From DAISVY01 sp036826635 (GTDB taxonomy: Bacteria > Zixibacteria > MSB-5A5 > GN15 > FEB-12), in NCBI GenBank assembly GCA_036826635.1, contig DAISVY010000001.1, positions 186,001 to 250,000 on the forward strand: 64,000 nucleotides of DNA, written 5' to 3'. The notes beneath the pieces were generated by a model that did not search any database, had not been told where the DNA came from, and saw only the letters and a list, made by a program, of their open reading frames with translations. This document shows, piece after piece, positions 1-8,277 of this stretch. The translations under genes were made by a program, and so were the position numbers. Positions within the stretch are counted from its first letter, which is position 1, and every line of letters starts with the position of its first letter.

Positions 1-1
1 T

Positions 2-1138
2 CCGACAGCCCGGGTCACGCGCGGCGAACTGCTGATTTCCCATAACGTCAACGGTGAGGTCGACGCGGCCCGCGCTTATACCCTTTCGGCCCCGCGTATA
101 CGCAGCCTGCAAATAACCTGGCTGGCGCCCGAGGGTTCCCGCGTTAATGTCGGCGATACCGTTATAAAATTCGACGCCACGCAGCAACTGGCCGATCTGA
201 CCGACAATCAATCGTCGCTCAAAATAAACCAAACCACTCTCGACCGCGCCAAACAGGAATACACCATTCAAAAGAAGAACCTCGAACTGGAAATGCAGCG
301 GGCCGAGCGCAAATACGACGAGCAGAAACATGAGGCTCCCAAGCTGGCCGAGGAAGCCCGGTTGGAACTGGAGCTGGCCCAATTGAGCTATCAGGCCAAA
401 CTGGATCAGTTGCAGGCGGATGTCAACAAGGCGGAACTTGAAGTCCAGCGAGCTCGTGATCGCGTGACCATGGCCGAGCGTGAACTGGCCCAGTTGACCA
501 TAACCGCCCCTATCCCCGGTATGGTGGTTTACCTGGAGATCTGGAAAGGAAGCCAGATGGGTAAGGTTCAGGAGGGTGATTCCCCGTGGCCGGGGCAGGG
601 GCTTATCAATCTTCCGGACCTGAGCGAGATGATAGTCAACGCTACGGTGTCGGAAGTGGACGCAAGCAAAGTCGACTCCGGACAGCAGGTCATTATCACT
701 CTGGATGCGGTGCCGGACATTGAGTATTCCGGTCAGGTGAAGAAGAAAAGCACCCTGGCCCGGCGCAAAGACTATAATTCCAAAATCAATGTCTTTGACG
801 TCGAAATTTCTGTCCTCGACAAGGATGAGCGGATCAAGCCGGGTATGTCGGCTGCCTGCAAGATCGTGGTCAACCGTCTCGAGGACGTGGTCAGTGTACC
901 TCTTGAGGCCGTCTTCGAGAAAGATGGCAAGACTATCGTCTATCTGGAAAACAAGGATAAGGTTGAGGTTGAAGTTGGTCGCCGCAGTGATATGCAGGTG
1001 GAGATCGTCAGCGGGCTGGAAGGTGATGAAACGGTCTACCTGGTTGATCCCACTCTTGATGAACAGGGTTTGCCCGGCGACAAAGCTACGGAGCCGGAAC
1101 TCAATAAAGGCAGAGCTATGCCGTCGACGGGGCGGTAA
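2..1138 (+). CDS. HlyD/MacA-family periplasmic adaptor of an efflux system (5' end missing)
   Basis: The frame is open from the left edge, so the true start and N-terminal membrane anchor lie outside the window. The first ~65 visible residues look like a biotinyl-lipoyl half-motif (short motifs such as GSRVNVGDTV). A long charged coiled-coil hairpin follows, rich in Glu, Lys, Gln and Ala, and then a second lipoyl/barrel part with the motif TITAPIPGMV. The C-terminal third has the membrane-proximal beta-domain typical of the family (IKPGMSAACKI, then VPLEAVF). Adaptors of this type link an inner-membrane ABC pump to a TolC-type channel in the periplasm. The next two genes are a MacB-type permease and a TolC homologue, 17 and 24 bases apart, so this is one exporter operon. 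The substrate cannot be read from the sequence. Confidence 0.9.
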   Translation, partial: PTARVTRGELLISHNVNGEVDAARAYTLSAPRIRSLQITWLAPEGSRVNVGDTVIKFDATQQLADLTDNQSSLKINQTTLDRAKQEYTIQKKNLELEMQRAERKYDEQKHEAPKLAEEARLELELAQLSYQAKLDQLQADVNKAELEVQRARDRVTMAERELAQLTITAPIPGMVVYLEIWKGSQMGKVQEGDSPWPGQGLINLPDLSEMIVNATVSEVDASKVDSGQQVIITLDAVPDIEYSGQVKKKSTLARRKDYNSKINVFDVEISVLDKDERIKPGMSAACKIVVNRLEDVVSVPLEAVFEKDGKTIVYLENKDKVEVEVGRRSDMQVEIVSGLEGDETVYLVDPTLDEQGLPGDKATEPELNKGRAMPSTGR

Positions 1139-1155
1139 AGGGGACGGCGGCGCGG

Positions 1156-2454
1156 ATGATTGACAAAAGACAACTTTTGCAGATGTCGTTTGAGTCGCTT
1201 GGTGCCCACAAGCTGCGCACCTTTCTGACCATGCTGGGTGTCATCATGGGCGTGGCGGCGGTGATCGCCATGCTTTCCATCGGCGAGGGAGCCAAGCAGG
1301 AGACACTGGAGCAGATTTCCGTTCTCGGTATCAACAACATTATTATCAACGCGAAGGTCCCCGAGGGTGCGATTAACGGTGATGACGAAGGTCTGTCCCG
1401 TTCGCCCGGGCTTTCGCTGGCCGACGGTGAAAACATCGGCGCTTTCAAGGAACTCGTCGCCAATGTGGTCCCCCAGCGGTATGAGATAATTCCCACCATT
1501 CGAGCCGGCAGCAACGAGGCGGCGGTCCGGGTGGTGGCCACGACTCCCGACTTTATCTATTCATCGTCCATTGAGGTCGAGGTCGGGCGTTTCATAACCA
1601 AGAGTGACGATGTTCATTTCTCCCAGGTCTGTGTCCTGGGGGCCAAGGCGAAGCGTCAGTTGTTCGCGTTCGAGAATCCGATAGGCCGTACGGTGCATAT
1701 CGGTGACTTGTCTTTCATCGTAGTGGGTGTAATGGCCGACAAGTATATCGGCCGCGGCAAGGTTGAAGGGCTGGAGCTGAAGAATTTCAACGAGGATGTT
1801 TACATCCCGTTCAGCACGGCCGTCAAGAAATTAGACCGCACCCTGCAGCATGGGAGCTATATGGTCGTATATGGCTCCGACGACGAACAACAGACGTACA
1901 ATACTCCGGAGATCGATCAGTTGACCGTAACCGTGAGCAATCTTGATTTCGTTCCGGCCGTGGCCAAATTGGTCGAGGCGATTTTGCAGCGCCGCCACGG
2001 CGGTATTGAGGACTATGAAATAGTCGTCCCCGAATCGTTGCTTCGCCAGTCACAGAAGACGCAGCAGATATTCAATGTCGTCATGGGGGCTATTGCCGGG
2101 TTGTCATTGCTGGTCGGCGGTATCGGGATCATGAATATCATGCTGGCCACCGTATTGGAGCGCACCCGCGAGATCGGCGTGCGCCGCGCCGTGGGGGCCA
2201 ACCGCAACGATATCCTCAGTCAGTTTTTGCTGGAGTCGGTGGTGATCTGTCTGTTCGGGTGTGGTATCGGCCTGGCTGTCGGGCTGACGATCTCGACCGC
2301 TATCACATTCTATGCCGGCTGGCCCACGATTATCTCGATTTACTCCATAGTGCTGGCGGTCGGGGTGTCGACGGCGGTCGGTTTGATTTTCGGTATTTAT
2401 CCCGCTCACAAAGCCGCCAAACTTGATGTTATTGACTCCCTGCGATACGAATAG
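1156..2454 (+). CDS. MacB/LolC-type ABC transporter permease (FtsX domain), no ATPase domain
   Basis: 432 residues. One membrane helix near residues 25-45 is followed by a large periplasmic MacB_PCD-like domain (about 50-290) and three C-terminal FtsX-type helices. The family signature TREIGVRRAVGA sits on the cytoplasmic loop near residue 335. In the MacA-MacB-TolC scheme this subunit couples ATP hydrolysis to movement of the adaptor and pushes substrate through the outer-membrane channel. E. coli MacB carries its own N-terminal ATPase, but this protein starts directly at the first helix and is permease only. No ABC ATPase gene lies next to it inside the window, so the partner is either upstream of position 1 or elsewhere. 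The ATG is preceded by a G-rich stretch and is 17 bases after the adaptor gene. Confidence 0.92.
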   Translation: MIDKRQLLQMSFESLGAHKLRTFLTMLGVIMGVAAVIAMLSIGEGAKQETLEQISVLGINNIIINAKVPEGAINGDDEGLSRSPGLSLADGENIGAFKELVANVVPQRYEIIPTIRAGSNEAAVRVVATTPDFIYSSSIEVEVGRFITKSDDVHFSQVCVLGAKAKRQLFAFENPIGRTVHIGDLSFIVVGVMADKYIGRGKVEGLELKNFNEDVYIPFSTAVKKLDRTLQHGSYMVVYGSDDEQQTYNTPEIDQLTVTVSNLDFVPAVAKLVEAILQRRHGGIEDYEIVVPESLLRQSQKTQQIFNVVMGAIAGLSLLVGGIGIMNIMLATVLERTREIGVRRAVGANRNDILSQFLLESVVICLFGCGIGLAVGLTISTAITFYAGWPTIISIYSIVLAVGVSTAVGLIFGIYPAHKAAKLDVIDSLRYE

Positions 2455-2478
2455 GCTTTCCTTGTCACGAGGTGATCT

Positions 2479-3981
2479 ATGAGATTAAGATTCACGGCCG
2501 AAGATAGTTGTGCCGCGTTTGTAGTGGTTTGTTTCGTGTGCCTGATGGCTCTGGTGCCATGGTCGTCGGCCGTGGCCCGGTCGCTCACCCTGCAACAGGC
2601 GCTTGATCGGGCCATCAACGAAACCGCCCGGGGAGAGATGATACGCGGTAATCTGGAAGTCGCGCAACAGTACTATTCGGCCCGTCGCATCAACATGTAT
2701 CTGCCCGAGGTATCCATCAACGGATCACTGCCGAGTTACGAAATAAGCAAATCCTATCAGCCCTTTTCCGGTCCTTTCGATAAGCGACTTTTCGAAGAAC
2801 GGACGCTCGATTTCGAGTCCAATATCCAGCTTAAGCAGTCTCTTTTCACCGGGGGCAGTCTTACCGCTCGGGCTAACCTGATAAGTCAGGACAACCGCTA
2901 TCCCGATTTCAATTACGATCCGTCCCTTGGTCTTTTCGTTAACGAAGATTACCGTCGTGGTTTCTTCGACTTCGATCTTCAGCAACCGCTTTTCCGTCCT
3001 TCATCGGTCCGACACGAACTGAACAACCGCAAGGACGATCTGGAGATAGCTCGCATGACCAAGCTTGAGGAAGAGGCCAGTTTGAATAAGGAAGTCACCG
3101 AGGCCTATATGAGTGTGTTACAACTCGAACTCAAGACCGGGATGACCGCCGATAAGCTCGAGAAAGCCCGTTTGCAGGAAGAGGTCGACTCATGCAAACT
3201 GGTCGACGGGGTGGCTTCCGAAGAGGATTATCTCTTGTCCACGGCGGCTCGGCTCGACGCCGAACTGGAGCATTTCGAATTGCAGACCGAGTATGACGAG
3301 CAGCGTCGGGAGTTGAACACACTGCTGGATTTCGACGCCACGGAGGCGCTCGAATTAGCCGAACCGCCGGTGCCGGAACATCTTGACGAGGCCAAAACCC
3401 AGCGTTTGATCAGCGCCTGGGATCGCACGGCTCCGATTATCAAGGCCGAGCACGAGTACACCAAAAAGAAACGGGAAGCCGAGTATGCCGCAGCCGGGCA
3501 CGGTCTGACCGGTGACCTTCATGCTTCATACTCCCTCGGTCGCGAGCGCATCGAACAGGAATTCACCGATTACTCCTACGATGAAAATATAAATACCGAC
3601 GGCTGGACTGTCTCGCTGGACTTCAGTCTGCCGATCTGGGACGGCGGTGCCGGCGGGGCGGCGGTTAAAGCCGCTCAATACGAAGCGGAACAAGCAAAGT
3701 ACGAATTCACGCGCGCCAAACGCTCGGCTCGTGCCCAGATTATGAACCTTATCAACCAACTCAATGTCAGTTATCAGCGCCTGAGTATAATCAGCAAGCA
3801 GATAGAGTTGGCCGCCGAGCGTCTGGAAATAGCGAAATCGCGTTATGCCGATGGCCAGATTTCTATGTTGACCCTGTTGGAGAGCAGAGTATTTTACCTG
3901 GAGACGAAAGACAGGTATCTTGACGAGTTGAAAGAATACCTGGGAAAACGCATTGAACTGCAGGGTAAGTTCCTAAGCTAA
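2479..3981 (+). CDS. TolC-family outer-membrane efflux protein
   Basis: 500 residues with an N-terminal signal peptide (hydrophobic stretch to about residue 34, ending in Ala-rich SSAVARS). The mature protein begins LTLQQALDRA, the usual opening of outer-membrane efflux proteins. It has the two long helical repeats of the OEP family; the second ends with RYADGQISMLTLLE, close to the conserved helix of TolC homologues. Trimers form the outer-membrane barrel and periplasmic tunnel. It is the third gene of the adaptor-permease-channel operon. The stop overlaps the start of the heptosyltransferase gene by one base (TAATG), so the two are probably translated from one message, although the functions are only loosely connected through the outer membrane. 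Confidence 0.92.
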   Translation: MRLRFTAEDSCAAFVVVCFVCLMALVPWSSAVARSLTLQQALDRAINETARGEMIRGNLEVAQQYYSARRINMYLPEVSINGSLPSYEISKSYQPFSGPFDKRLFEERTLDFESNIQLKQSLFTGGSLTARANLISQDNRYPDFNYDPSLGLFVNEDYRRGFFDFDLQQPLFRPSSVRHELNNRKDDLEIARMTKLEEEASLNKEVTEAYMSVLQLELKTGMTADKLEKARLQEEVDSCKLVDGVASEEDYLLSTAARLDAELEHFELQTEYDEQRRELNTLLDFDATEALELAEPPVPEHLDEAKTQRLISAWDRTAPIIKAEHEYTKKKREAEYAAAGHGLTGDLHASYSLGRERIEQEFTDYSYDENINTDGWTVSLDFSLPIWDGGAGGAAVKAAQYEAEQAKYEFTRAKRSARAQIMNLINQLNVSYQRLSIISKQIELAAERLEIAKSRYADGQISMLTLLESRVFYLETKDRYLDELKEYLGKRIELQGKFLS

Positions 3982-5024
3982 TGAGTCTCAAAGTCCTTAT
4001 TCGCACCCCCAATCATCTGGGGGATTGCGTCATGGCCCTGCCCATGATAAACGAAACGCGCGAGGCTTACCCCGGTTCTTCCATTACCGTCCTGACCCCG
4101 GAACATCTCGCAGAACTGTTCGAGCACAATCCCGGTATCGATGATTTGCGCACGATTCCCACCGAATATGTGCATGGTCTCGTGTCGGTTTTCCGTATTA
4201 AAGACATAATAACGTCGGGGGATTTCGATATCGGCTATGTTCTGCCGCCTTCGTTCGGCGCCGCCAGCTCTTTCAAACTGGCCGGGGTGCGACAGCGGAT
4301 AGGCTATATTGCCGACGGTCGTCGTCTCCTGTTGACCAAGCCTTTGCCCCTGCCGGCTCCGCTCAATTCCGAACATCGTTCCGTTCTCTATTTCAATCTC
4401 CTGCGACGAGGGGCCGGTATCTCACTGGAATACACCGAGCCGCGGATGTTTCTCGATGACGAGGACCGCAATCGGGGGGTATCCATCCTGTCCGGGTTCG
4501 ATTTCGATGAGGCTGATCGTTATGCCGTGGTGGCTTTTCGAGCCGTGGCCGAGTCGCGACGCTGGGGTACGGAAAACTACACTCGTCTGGCCCATCGGTT
4601 GGTCGAAGAGTTCGGTTTGAAAGTGGTGCTGGTCGGTTCGGCCACCGACGCCCGCGATGGGGATCAGATAGCCGACAGTGCCGACGGTCGCAACGTGGCC
4701 AATCTGGCCGGTAAAACATCGTTGCGGGAACTGGCTGCCATTTGTGCTGCCGCCCGGGTTTTTGTCGGCAACGATTCCGGGCCCGCCCATCTGGCCGCGG
4801 CGGTCGGGGTACCTTTGGTTGTGCTTTCGGGGGCTGACGATCCCAAAGAAACTTCGCCGATCTCGTCCTGCAAACGGGTGCTGTATCCGGATCACTTGCC
4901 GTGTATCAGTTGCCGTAAAAACAAATGTCCGCTTAAGAAAGACGAGGCCATGCAGTGTATGCGAGAAATTTCTCTGGAAATGGTCTCCGATAGCGTAAGG
5001 GAATTGATCGAGGCGGAACAGTAA
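3981..5024 (+). CDS. ADP-heptose:LPS heptosyltransferase-like glycosyltransferase (GT9)
   Basis: 347 residues, the normal length for GT9. It starts with VLIRTPNHLGDCVMALPM, the N-terminal GT9 signature in which the Asp is the presumed base. The second Rossmann half carries VGNDSGPAHLAAAVGVP, the conserved donor-binding loop. The C-terminus has four cysteines in a CISCRKNKC...C arrangement, common in WaaF-like proteins. It should add heptose from ADP-heptose to the lipopolysaccharide inner core on the cytoplasmic face of the membrane. The two domains that make ADP-heptose (rfaE1 and rfaE2) are encoded 0.8 and 2.7 kb downstream, which supports heptose as the donor. Whether it is a WaaF- or WaaC-type enzyme cannot be settled here. 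Confidence 0.88.
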   Translation: MSLKVLIRTPNHLGDCVMALPMINETREAYPGSSITVLTPEHLAELFEHNPGIDDLRTIPTEYVHGLVSVFRIKDIITSGDFDIGYVLPPSFGAASSFKLAGVRQRIGYIADGRRLLLTKPLPLPAPLNSEHRSVLYFNLLRRGAGISLEYTEPRMFLDDEDRNRGVSILSGFDFDEADRYAVVAFRAVAESRRWGTENYTRLAHRLVEEFGLKVVLVGSATDARDGDQIADSADGRNVANLAGKTSLRELAAICAAARVFVGNDSGPAHLAAAVGVPLVVLSGADDPKETSPISSCKRVLYPDHLPCISCRKNKCPLKKDEAMQCMREISLEMVSDSVRELIEAEQ

Positions 5025-5045
5025 GATTTCGTTGTCCGCTTACGA

Positions 5046-5264
5046 TTATCCTGAGAATTGCCACCAGGCCAGGGCGGCCAGAACAATCGCGAAAAGAATA
5101 CCGCTTAGAAATCCCGTTCGAAAAGTGTTCAGACGAGCAAGAAAAGGAGAACCCTTCTTGCTTTGGTTCGATAAATCGGCATGGCAGTGTTTGCACCGGG
5201 TAGCCTCGGCGGCTATCTGCTCCCGGCAGTAAGGACAGCGTTTGGTCTCTTTGGCGACCGACAT
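5046..5264 (-). CDS. Small zinc-ribbon membrane protein
   Basis: 72 residues. The N-terminal part has two CxxC knuckles, CPYCREQI and CKHCHADL, 13 residues apart. This is the double zinc-ribbon pattern often found at the front of bacterial membrane proteins. A short linker (about residues 34-50) leads to one membrane helix (FLSGILFAIVLAALAW) that ends at the C-terminus. It should therefore be a membrane-anchored cytoplasmic zinc ribbon; its function is unknown. It is transcribed against the heptosyltransferase gene, and the two stops are about 20 bases apart with no clear terminator hairpin between them. It lies 60 bases downstream of the DUF3467 gene on the same strand and may share its transcript. 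Confidence 0.75.
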   Translation of the reverse strand: MSVAKETKRCPYCREQIAAEATRCKHCHADLSNQSKKGSPFLARLNTFRTGFLSGILFAIVLAALAWWQFSG

Positions 5265-5324
5265 GCCCCAGTATGGCGTCGTTGGCGGCGGCTAATCAAT
5301 TAAAAAACTACACCGCCCGCCCGC

Positions 5325-5657
5325 TTATTTTTCTTCTCTCTCCGAGGTATCGCTGGCGGTTTCAAAACCGATCGGTTTCGTGGTATTGTGAGCGCCGCCG
5401 TGGATTTTGATCTCGCCGAATTGTTGCTCATGTTTCTTGATATTTTCTTCCAGGGCTCCCAGCAGCAGTTTGGCGTGCATGGGCGTCATGATGATTCTTG
5501 AAAGCACTCGGGCTTTGGGCGAACGCGGCATAATCCGGGCGAAGTCGATGATAATTTCCGTCGGCGAGTGGGTGATCATGGCCAGATTGGCATATATACC
5601 TTCGGCTTCTTTCTCACCCAGTTGTATGTTGATTTGCTGCTGCGGTTGCGTAGGCAT
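5325..5657 (-). CDS. DUF3467-family protein
   Basis: 110 residues. I start it at the ATG at 5657, not at the more distal in-frame ATG at 5714, because AAGAGGA lies 8 bases before the inner ATG and the family starts at about this point. The core reads INIQLGEKEAEGIYAN, then THSPTEIIIDFARIMP, then SRIIMTPMHAKLLLGAL. This matches the DUF3467 pattern in which a bacterial protein of about 100 residues has a central FxxxxP motif followed by a MTPxHAK motif. No biochemical role is known to me. It is divergent from rfaE1, and their promoters overlap (see the promoter entries at 5697-5740). Confidence 0.85.
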   Translation of the reverse strand: MPTQPQQQINIQLGEKEAEGIYANLAMITHSPTEIIIDFARIMPRSPKARVLSRIIMTPMHAKLLLGALEENIKKHEQQFGEIKIHGGAHNTTKPIGFETASDTSEREEK

Positions 5658-5696
5658 TACTGTATCCTCTTGAAAAACAAGACCGTAGTTCTTTTC

Positions 5697-5725
5697 TTGT
5701 TCGAAGTTCCGCATTTTAATATATT
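5697..5725 (+). promoter_or_regulatory. Putative promoter of rfaE1
   Basis: TTGTTC at 5697-5702 and TATATT at 5720-5725 are separated by 17 bases. A start near 5732 would give a leader of about 65 bases to the rfaE1 ATG at 5797. It faces, and overlaps, the minus-strand promoter of the DUF3467 gene. Confidence 0.45.
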
Positions 5726-5740
5726 TGACCTCGCTGTCAA
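5713..5740 (-). promoter_or_regulatory. Putative promoter of the DUF3467 gene
   Basis: Read on the minus strand, TTGACA (5740-5735) and TAAAAT (5718-5713) are separated by 16 bases, a near-consensus sigma70-type pair. The predicted start near 5706 leaves about 50 bases before the ATG at 5657. The -10 element lies inside the spacer of the opposite promoter, so the two probably exclude each other. Confidence 0.5.
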
Positions 5741-5796
5741 CCGATTTGTCGGTCGGGATCCCCGGGGAAGCCCCCGAGTTGAGGGGAACTGGAAAA

Positions 5797-6822
5797 ATGT
5801 TGATAAGTCACGAACGCATCGAAGAGATAACGAGAAGACTCGGTCAGGCGCGGGTACTGATTCTGGGTGATATCATGCTCGACGAATATCTTCTGGGTAA
5901 AGTCGACCGGATTTCCCCAGAGGCACCGGTGCCAGTGGTTGATATCTCCTCAACCAAGCAATTGCTGGGCGGGGCGGCCAATGTGGCGGCCAATATCCGG
6001 GCTCTCGGCGAGGAACCGCTGCTGGTCGGAGTTGTGGGGGAAGACGAGGCCGCCGAGAAGCTGAAGGTCCTTCTGGCGAACAAGGGAATATCCGGCGATT
6101 ACCTGGTTGTCGACCGGACCCGTTGTACCACTATTAAAACACGTATCATGGCTAATTCCCAGCAGATCGTGCGGGCCGACCGCGAGACCCGGCATGAGCT
6201 GGACGATGATACCGAGCGGGAAGTGTTTCGTCTGATCGAACAATTGGCCGACGGTATCGATGCTATTATCATTTCCGACTATGGTAAGGGTGTTATTACC
6301 CTGTCGTTGCTCAATAAGGTTATCGAACTCTGTTTAAGCCGGGACATATTCGTGGCGGTGGACCCCAAGGAGACCCGCTTCCACAATTACCAGAAAGTAT
6401 CCCTGATCACGCCGAACCATCATGAGGCCGGGTTTGCCTGGGGACGGCGCATCAGGACCGAAGAAGACCTTCTGGAAGTGGGGCACGGGCTGCTTAACAA
6501 GCTTCAGGCCCGCTCTATTCTGATAACCCGGGGCAGCGAGGGTATGTCGTTGTTTCGCAAGGATTTCCCGCCGACACACATCCCCACTTTTGCCAAGAAT
6601 GTTTTCGATGTCACCGGGGCGGGAGATACGGTTATTGCAACTTTTGTCTCGGCTGTCTGTGCCGGGGCCGATGAGGTCGAGGCGGCGATTGTGGCCAATG
6701 CCGGGGCCGGGTTTACGGTTGGTGAAGTCGGGACGGCCGCGGTTACTTCGCAGCAACTCCGAGAAGAATTGGAACGGAATTTCCGAAACGGCATGCTGGC
6801 CCGGGCGGGTCGGCAGGCCTGA
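5797..6822 (+). CDS. rfaE1: D-glycero-beta-D-manno-heptose-7-phosphate kinase (PfkB family)
   Basis: 341 residues from the ATG at 5797, chosen over an in-frame codon at 5725 because GAGGGG lies just upstream and family alignment begins at this point. The PfkB signatures are present: ILGDIMLDEYLLG near the N-terminus, GGAANVAANI about 40 residues later, and the C-terminal VTGAGDTVIATF with the catalytic Asp. The enzyme phosphorylates heptose 7-phosphate at C1 in the ADP-heptose pathway. In E. coli this kinase is fused to an adenylyltransferase (HldE). Here the second half is a separate gene, rfaE2, lying 0.9 kb downstream after one unrelated exported-protein gene. The spacing suggests a single operon running from here through 8910. 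Confidence 0.93.
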   Translation: MLISHERIEEITRRLGQARVLILGDIMLDEYLLGKVDRISPEAPVPVVDISSTKQLLGGAANVAANIRALGEEPLLVGVVGEDEAAEKLKVLLANKGISGDYLVVDRTRCTTIKTRIMANSQQIVRADRETRHELDDDTEREVFRLIEQLADGIDAIIISDYGKGVITLSLLNKVIELCLSRDIFVAVDPKETRFHNYQKVSLITPNHHEAGFAWGRRIRTEEDLLEVGHGLLNKLQARSILITRGSEGMSLFRKDFPPTHIPTFAKNVFDVTGAGDTVIATFVSAVCAGADEVEAAIVANAGAGFTVGEVGTAAVTSQQLREELERNFRNGMLARAGRQA

Positions 6823-6840
6823 TGACATAAGGGGAATGGC

Positions 6841-7752
6841 ATGAGGTTTTTTCTGACCGGACTGATTTTGGTCTTTCTGTTGGTAAGCCTGTCTTCGTCG
6901 GTTTGGGCCGACGTTAAGCTGACTTTCAATCCGCCGGATTCCGTTTCGTTTTCCGGCGTGGTCTTCACTGAGATCATCCGTACTTCCGGCGACAAGACCA
7001 CCGTTGACACCAGTCGGTCATACACCTCCCATCTTATGACCAAATCATTCGGTGGTCACAAGATGGTCACGGTGACCGATTCGAGTTTTGTCGTGCGCGA
7101 TGGTAAGAAAGTGGATGACCCTCTCTCGACGATACTGGCGAATGTCCGCCTGTACCATGTGCTCAATGATCAGGGGATCTGTACGGGTGTCTTTGGTTAC
7201 GATGCCCTGCTCGAGAAGATCGACACGGTCGTCGATTCGAACACGGCGGCACAGTTGAAGCAGCGTCTGGATCCGCAACAACTTGCGGCCAAGGAGAAAG
7301 AGGAGTGGAATTCGCGGATAGCCCGGTTCAATAATGCCGAACTGCCCATCGATTCCGCTCTTTATGACAAGTCGACGTTTCAGCTTCCGACCGGTGGAGA
7401 AATGACCTACTACAGTGCCACCGAGCTTCTGGATACCCTGCGTCTGGGTTCCGAACTGGCGGCCAGGATTCGGGTGGTGTCAAACATTGATCCGGCTCAG
7501 CTTCAGCCGATGCTGGGTTATTCCGACCGTCCGGTAGAGGAGCTTTTCCAGTTTCCCGATACCCTGATCGGCAACCCCGGTTCGGAGCAGCTTTCCACAT
7601 GGTCGGTTTCGGAGCGCGTTATAGAGGTGAAAACGCTGCTGATTCATTCCGAGGTTTCCCGTCGCGTTGTAACGATCAAAATGCCGGAGGCCAAAAACCG
7701 CCCTGCGTTGACCCGGATTGTCGAGACCAAACGCAAGCAGTTTTCTTTTTAG
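6841..7752 (+). CDS. Exported protein of unknown function
   Basis: 303 residues. It has a clear signal peptide (LILVFLLVSLSSSVWA, cleavage probably after Ala near residue 23). The mature part has alternating hydrophobic and polar stretches that look largely beta, with a central charged segment (about 140-160) and a C-terminal region ending in VVTIKMPEA. I recognise no family motif and no cysteine or lipobox. It sits between rfaE1 and rfaE2 with gaps of only 18 and 4 bases, so it is almost certainly co-transcribed with the two heptose genes. This hints at an envelope role, but no function can be assigned. Confidence 0.75.
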   Translation: MRFFLTGLILVFLLVSLSSSVWADVKLTFNPPDSVSFSGVVFTEIIRTSGDKTTVDTSRSYTSHLMTKSFGGHKMVTVTDSSFVVRDGKKVDDPLSTILANVRLYHVLNDQGICTGVFGYDALLEKIDTVVDSNTAAQLKQRLDPQQLAAKEKEEWNSRIARFNNAELPIDSALYDKSTFQLPTGGEMTYYSATELLDTLRLGSELAARIRVVSNIDPAQLQPMLGYSDRPVEELFQFPDTLIGNPGSEQLSTWSVSERVIEVKTLLIHSEVSRRVVTIKMPEAKNRPALTRIVETKRKQFSF

Positions 7753-7756
7753 CCTC

Positions 7757-8221
7757 ATGCTGGTGGCCCGAAAAAACGTTGCGGCTCTGGGCAAGCGCCT
7801 TCGCCGAGAGGGTAAAAAGATCGTTTTTACCAACGGCGTTTTCGATATCCTCCATCGGGGTCATGTCGATTATCTGGCCCGGGCCCGGTCGTTCGGTGAC
7901 GTTCTCATCGTCGGTCTGAATAGTGACAGGTCGGTGCGGCGACTTAAAGGTCCCGACCGACCGTTGCAACCGCAGAGAGATCGTGCCGCCATTCTGCTCG
8001 CTCTGCGGGCGGTCGATTACGTCGTGGTTTTTGGAGAAGACACCCCCGCGCGGTTGATTGCTCAGATTCGCCCCGATGTCTTGGTCAAAGGTGCCGACTA
8101 TCGCCTTGATCAAATTGTCGGGGCCGATTTCGTTAAAGCGTATGGGGGAAAGGTGCGTCGTGTCCGCCTGACCCCGGGGCGTTCTACCAGCCGACTTGCC
8201 GGAATTCTCAGCCGCGGTTGA
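7757..8221 (+). CDS. rfaE2: D-glycero-beta-D-manno-heptose 1-phosphate adenylyltransferase
   Basis: 154 residues from the ATG at 7757. An in-frame start at 7718 would overlap the previous gene and adds residues without family similarity. The nucleotidyltransferase core is clear: FTNGVFDILHRGHVDYL contains the HxGH motif that binds ATP, followed by VGLNSDRSVRRLKG, and the end carries PGRSTSRL, equivalent to the usual ISTT-type loop. The enzyme transfers AMP from ATP to heptose 1-phosphate to give ADP-heptose, the step after rfaE1 and phosphatase GmhB, which is not in the window. Its length equals the C-terminal domain of E. coli HldE. Confidence 0.92.
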   Translation: MLVARKNVAALGKRLRREGKKIVFTNGVFDILHRGHVDYLARARSFGDVLIVGLNSDRSVRRLKGPDRPLQPQRDRAAILLALRAVDYVVVFGEDTPARLIAQIRPDVLVKGADYRLDQIVGADFVKAYGGKVRRVRLTPGRSTSRLAGILSRG

Positions 8222-8277
8222 AGTTCGCTGTCGGCGCCGACTTGCGTTTTGACGCGCCGTTGGTTATCTACCTGTCT

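Noticed and set aside
5292..5324. Terminator for the DUF3467 gene
   Set aside because: The T-run downstream is present on the minus strand, but the G-rich part before it cannot form a proper stem.
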